Shown piece after piece: positions 60,601 through 64,000 of a DNA stretch of 64,000 bases; positions within the stretch are counted from its first letter, which is position 1; every line of letters begins with the position of its first letter. Source of the DNA: Hawksworthiomyces lignivorus (lineage: Eukaryota > Ascomycota > Sordariomycetes > Ophiostomatales > Ophiostomataceae); contig NTMA01000003.1 in the NCBI GenBank assembly GCA_002917075.1, positions 930,001 to 994,000 of the forward strand, given 5' to 3'. The position numbers and the translations under genes are program-made. The notes below the pieces were generated by a model that worked only from the letters and a program-made list of their open reading frames with translations, had not been told where the DNA came from and searched no databases.

Positions 60601-61512
60601 TCGGCAATCGTGCGGCTGTCTGGTGGTAGTCCTGGACGAGGGCGGCATAAAACTCCAGGTCCGTCATCGGTGGAGGAGGCAGCATGGAATATCGTAGAGC
60701 AGATGGCGTAGGGCCTTGGACCATGTCTCGAAGCTGGGCCATAGATGGCGGGCGGATACGGCGGGGAGAAGCCTGGTGCGATGGCAATTCGGGACTCTGA
60801 ACGCGGACGCTTTTCGGGTTCGTTGCCAGCTTGGCATTTTCCTGCTCTAGTCGTGCAAGCAGCATGGTGGTCTTCACCATAATGTTAGTACCAAAAAAAG
60901 AGAGCTGTAATGAAAAAAAAAGGTCAAGCAATGCCGACGGGACTATAATAAACATACGTTGTCTGCACTTTGGCCATTGGACTCTTCGTTCTCCGTCCGC
61001 TGCAGCTGCTCCCAATCCACGGGTTCGTTGTCTTCGCTGTCATTGCTATTGTCATCTTCGTTTACAGTTGGCATTGTCTGGCGCTGGCTTCGGCTCGCTA
61101 CCGGCGTACTTGTCTCGCCTTCTCCTGACGCTTCCCGAGAGATGTTGCTCGTATCGACAGCTAGCACTGGTGGTTCCGATAGCCGGACGGTGACGAGGGA
61201 ATCGTGTTCGGTAAGTCGCTGCAAGTCGGTCTTGCTATTGCTGTCGGCGACATCCACAGCAACCGGAGATGCTAGGTCTTGATCTTCTGGTTCACCATTC
61301 TCTGTTGCCAGCTCTGCAGGAACTTCCGGCGAAGCTGCTGTCATGGTGCTTGAGACGCTGTCGTTTGGTAAAGTTGATTGTGTAGCTGCGGTTTCGGAGG
61401 CACTGCTATTGCTCGATCTTGGAGCTTCGTCCCCGTCCACCACGGCTGTTACTGTGAGGTCATTTTGAATATGTTGCGCAGGGAGCAGTTCGCTCCCCGG
61501 GCTAGATTCCAT
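57615..61512 (-). CDS. GYP5: Gyp5-type TBC Rab GTPase-activating protein
   Basis: Stimulates GTP hydrolysis by Rabs (Ypt1/Sec4 in yeast) in ER-Golgi and secretory traffic. Three exons, read right to left: 60958-61512, 60252-60871, 57615-60051 (1,203 residues); phases 0 and 2, TACTAAC and CTAAC branch sites. An acidic Ser/Thr-rich N-terminus (1-185) is followed by LLARLEQENAKLATNPKS. The TBC domain starts near 284 with KGIPPPLRGVVWQGM. The arginine finger IxxDxxR (I325, D328, R331) and the glutamine finger YCQ (366-368) are both present, so it should be active. The C-terminal 600 residues hold low-complexity Ser/Thr/Ala tracts, coiled coils (QIEDLLTALSDLQRQHALL and others) and a Gly/Ala-rich end. 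The acceptor of exon 2 could instead lie 39 bases upstream (CATTACAG), adding 13 in-frame residues. Confidence 0.93.
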
Positions 61513-64000
61513 TGCAAACTGTCAGGGCGTGAAACTGCCTATATCGTAGTCGGTATGTTCGAAAAGCGTCAGATATCCCAAAGAAGAAGGGAAGAAGCAC
61601 GGAGACAGAACGACAGCAACGTAAAAACAGAGCTACAGTCTTGTTCTGCTGCGAAATCTCCCTTGCCCCTCCAGACCTGAAAGGCGTGTTTTTCAGCCTT
61701 TCTATCCCCTTTCCTCCCTCAAATGCCAATATCAAAAGCAAGACACATCGAAGCCGAAGGGCGAAAGGTACCGAATCACAGTTGGAGAGACCACGTTTGA
61801 GACACGGCGATGTCAAATATCGTTCGTAGGGCGAAGCTCGTTTGCCAAAGAGTCGAGTAGACACAACCTCAATTTTTCGTGGTTATGAGGGCTATGAGAA
61901 TCAATACTTTTTTTGTGGATTTTTACTCGAGGTTGCTTTCCCGGCTGTCGTAGAGAACGTAATACAATCCACATATGCTTAGAAACGCGAACAAAGCCGA
62001 AAAAGACCAGCAATGCAGGGGGCACAGAAGCGGCTCCCAGCAAATGGATAAAGAGAAACAATGTAGAAGATGTCGTGTGCTTTAAGCTGGTATAATACGG
62101 AGGGTAAGGGACAATTATGAGTGTTCCGCTTGAGCTGAAACCAATACGGGGGAGGAATGACTAGAAGATGGCTCGATTGTAGGCAAAATGGCAAGGAATG
62201 GGAAAGAAGTAAATTGGATACGAGACGCAGGAAAACATAAACGAATAGGATAAAATATGACAGCATAAAATCGTAAATGCAGACGCACCGAATAAACATA
62301 AGGAAACCAGAAACAAAGAAAAGAATGGCTGGAACAGGGAGAGGAGACAATACATAGAGGCGAGAAACAAAAGGAGTATCAACGTGAGGTTATTCCCTTT
62401 TTCGCTTGCCCAATGGACGGCCACAATACCTGGACTAGACCGTTACAGTAATTACACCAGGCAAGCTCAATTTAACGTTGGTAAGAGCGGGGCCAATAGT
62501 ACGACGTACGAGAACGTCTTGCTGGTGAAAAGGGGGTCGCGGCGGGACCTGCAGCAAAAGGGCGAAATCTAACGCCGCACGCAGGAATGTTTTGCACTGC
62601 GCTGCAATATGCTTACACAGTACTACTACATATTATACATGTCCCTTGCAAGGGTCGGTCGATCTGCCACCACTGTTGAACGCCGCCATAAAAGGACTGG
62701 CTGGCGCTGGCGCTGGAGTGCTTCCCACAACGTTCCTCCGCTGTCATGCAGGCACAGAAACACCACCCGCTCTTTTGTGCAGGCTGGTAGGAGAAGCGGA
62801 AGGCACAAACACGGCCTAGCCACCGCACCGGAAAGCGGCTTGAAGAATAACGGTGAAGAAGTGGGAAGGGGGGGCAGCCTCAAAGAAAGAAAGACATGCT
62901 CATGGGTTCTTCTTTTCTTTTCTTTTTTTTCTTCTTCTTTTTTTTTTTGGGGGGGGGGGGGGGCTCTTCGACTGGGATTCTATTCTGGTGTCTCCTCCTT
63001 CCTGGTCATCTTTCCTACTATTTGATCTCAAGTTTCCACAACGGTAACATCGGCTGTTTCTCCTGCATTTTCTGTCATGCTACGGGGCGCTATCTCCTCC
63101 CTATGCGTGGGCCTGGCGCCGCGACCTCTTCTTGCCCCTGGGGCTAACAATAGCGCGTTTTCGTGTTCTGGCGCGTGATTGAGAAGAGGAAGCCTGGGCA
63201 AGGAAGAAGCGGCAGCAAGGGATTTCTGCTCGAACCCCAGAGAACAAGCATTATTTCTCTAAATTACGATATTGTCCTCGACCGCCTTAATGGCGGTTGT
63301 TGCTGATAAAAATATGCATATTTCACAGGAGACTGCATTGTTGGATTCCTTGGCTATCGTAGAGTTCCTAAACCCCATTTGCGCGGATCAGTGTGGATAT
63401 GCCTTTATAGATCCCCTAACACGTGCAGCCAAAGCAACCTTCCCGAAAACCACAGGTCCGTGGGTGACACCAAACTCTATGATCTTGTCTAGCACAAGGT
63501 GTCTACCACCAAAAGGGCCACAACGAATCTACCACTTTTGATGCTCTTTGGTTGATGAAGGTTCGGAAAATAGATTCAACGCAGCAGCAAAAATACAACC
63601 CAAGAGGACTGCCAGACACAAAAATTACAAGCTCCCGGCAACTAATGACAAGGACATTTCTATACAATTGTTCTGCTTGATGCTATCAACCAACGCGACA
63701 TATTCCCAACCTCAAATGAAAAAGCGGATGAAAGTGATCATGCTTCACGGTGCTATGTCAACGGATCATTTTCATAATGCATGAATTCGGCATCCAAATG
63801 GAAAAGAAAAGCGAGAGGGAGCAATCGCAGAAAAGGCAAGGCTCCATGCGCCAGTATACCGTATATCCGACAAAATTTAACGAATCTACCACCCAATTTT
63901 GATTTTACCATCCCAAGATATACAACGGAAATAAACACAATGTAAACCCCCCCCCCCCCAAATGGTCCCAACTAGTCATTATGCCATGGGAACACCTTGT
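61513..64000. other. gene-free right end
   Basis: Upstream region of the RabGAP and sequence to the window edge. AT-rich, with a G15 run at 62949-62963 preceded by T runs, a C13 run at 63947-63959 and a 14-bp direct repeat near 63.5 and 63.9 kb. Open frames are short and lack domains. A decayed mobile element or the promoter of a gene beyond the edge are both possible. Confidence 0.45.
63522..63892. repeat. 14-bp direct repeat pair
   Basis: AACGAATCTACCAC occurs at 63522-63535 and again at 63879-63892, each followed shortly by TTTTGAT. May be chance or the remnant of a repeat element. Confidence 0.4.

Noticed and set aside
61502..61864. Short open frame upstream of the RabGAP start
   Set aside because: Overlaps the RabGAP first exon in another frame and has no domain; the RabGAP start is well supported.
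63220..63260. GGGGTTCGA-like B box on the minus strand
   Set aside because: The neighbouring bases cannot form a tRNA T-arm and no A box or acceptor stem is present. A similar site near 35312 was rejected for the same reason.

Overview
This window is nuclear DNA of a filamentous ascomycete (Pezizomycotina, most probably Sordariomycetes; I do not name a species). Coding exons are GC-rich and intergenic DNA is AT-rich. Introns are short (about 60-170 nt), with GTANGT/GTGCGT donors and CTAAC/CTGAC branch sites. The gene set is fungal: a Zn2Cys6 regulator, a PTH11-type membrane protein, the aminoadipate lysine pathway, and DUF1760/Ybp2. I find fifteen genes with both ends in the window, one gene cut by the left edge, no tRNA, rRNA or CRISPR, and no intact transposon.

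Layout, left to right. The 3' end of a GPI-anchored protein is followed by mitochondrial elongation factor G (+). Next come a C2H2 zinc-finger regulator (-) and a conserved Ser/Gly/Asn-rich protein of unknown function (+), which share a 7.1-kb divergent gene-free interval. A Zn2Cys6 regulator (-) and a SET-domain protein with an apparent secretory signal (+) share a second divergent interval of 4.4 kb. Then follow a Ybp2/DUF1760 protein (+), an MCT-family MFS transporter (+), a WrbA/Pst2-type quinone reductase (+) converging on homoisocitrate dehydrogenase (-), a disordered basic protein (+), a PTH11-like 7TM protein (-), ribosomal protein uL1/L10a (+), NADH pyrophosphatase (-), a PQ-loop vacuolar transporter (+), a reticulon (-), and a Gyp5-type RabGAP (-).

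The genes are mostly unrelated housekeeping and regulatory loci, not a pathway cluster. Multi-exon models were built by hand from splice signals, reading phase and family conservation. Exon limits may be off by a base or by an alternative AG where I say so.

The most striking observation is at the quinone reductase stop codon. It is a UGA followed directly by CUA, the known leaky-stop context. The same frame then stays open for 64 codons and ends in GGPCGLPSKCVIA, a C-terminal prenylation (CaaX) box identical in its last four residues to that of yeast a-factor. This predicts programmed readthrough that makes a minor membrane-anchored isoform of an otherwise soluble enzyme. Other points are nested CACGTGAT palindromes in two promoters, very small exons in the uL1 gene, a 3n stop-free intron in the SET gene, and several in-frame alternative acceptors.
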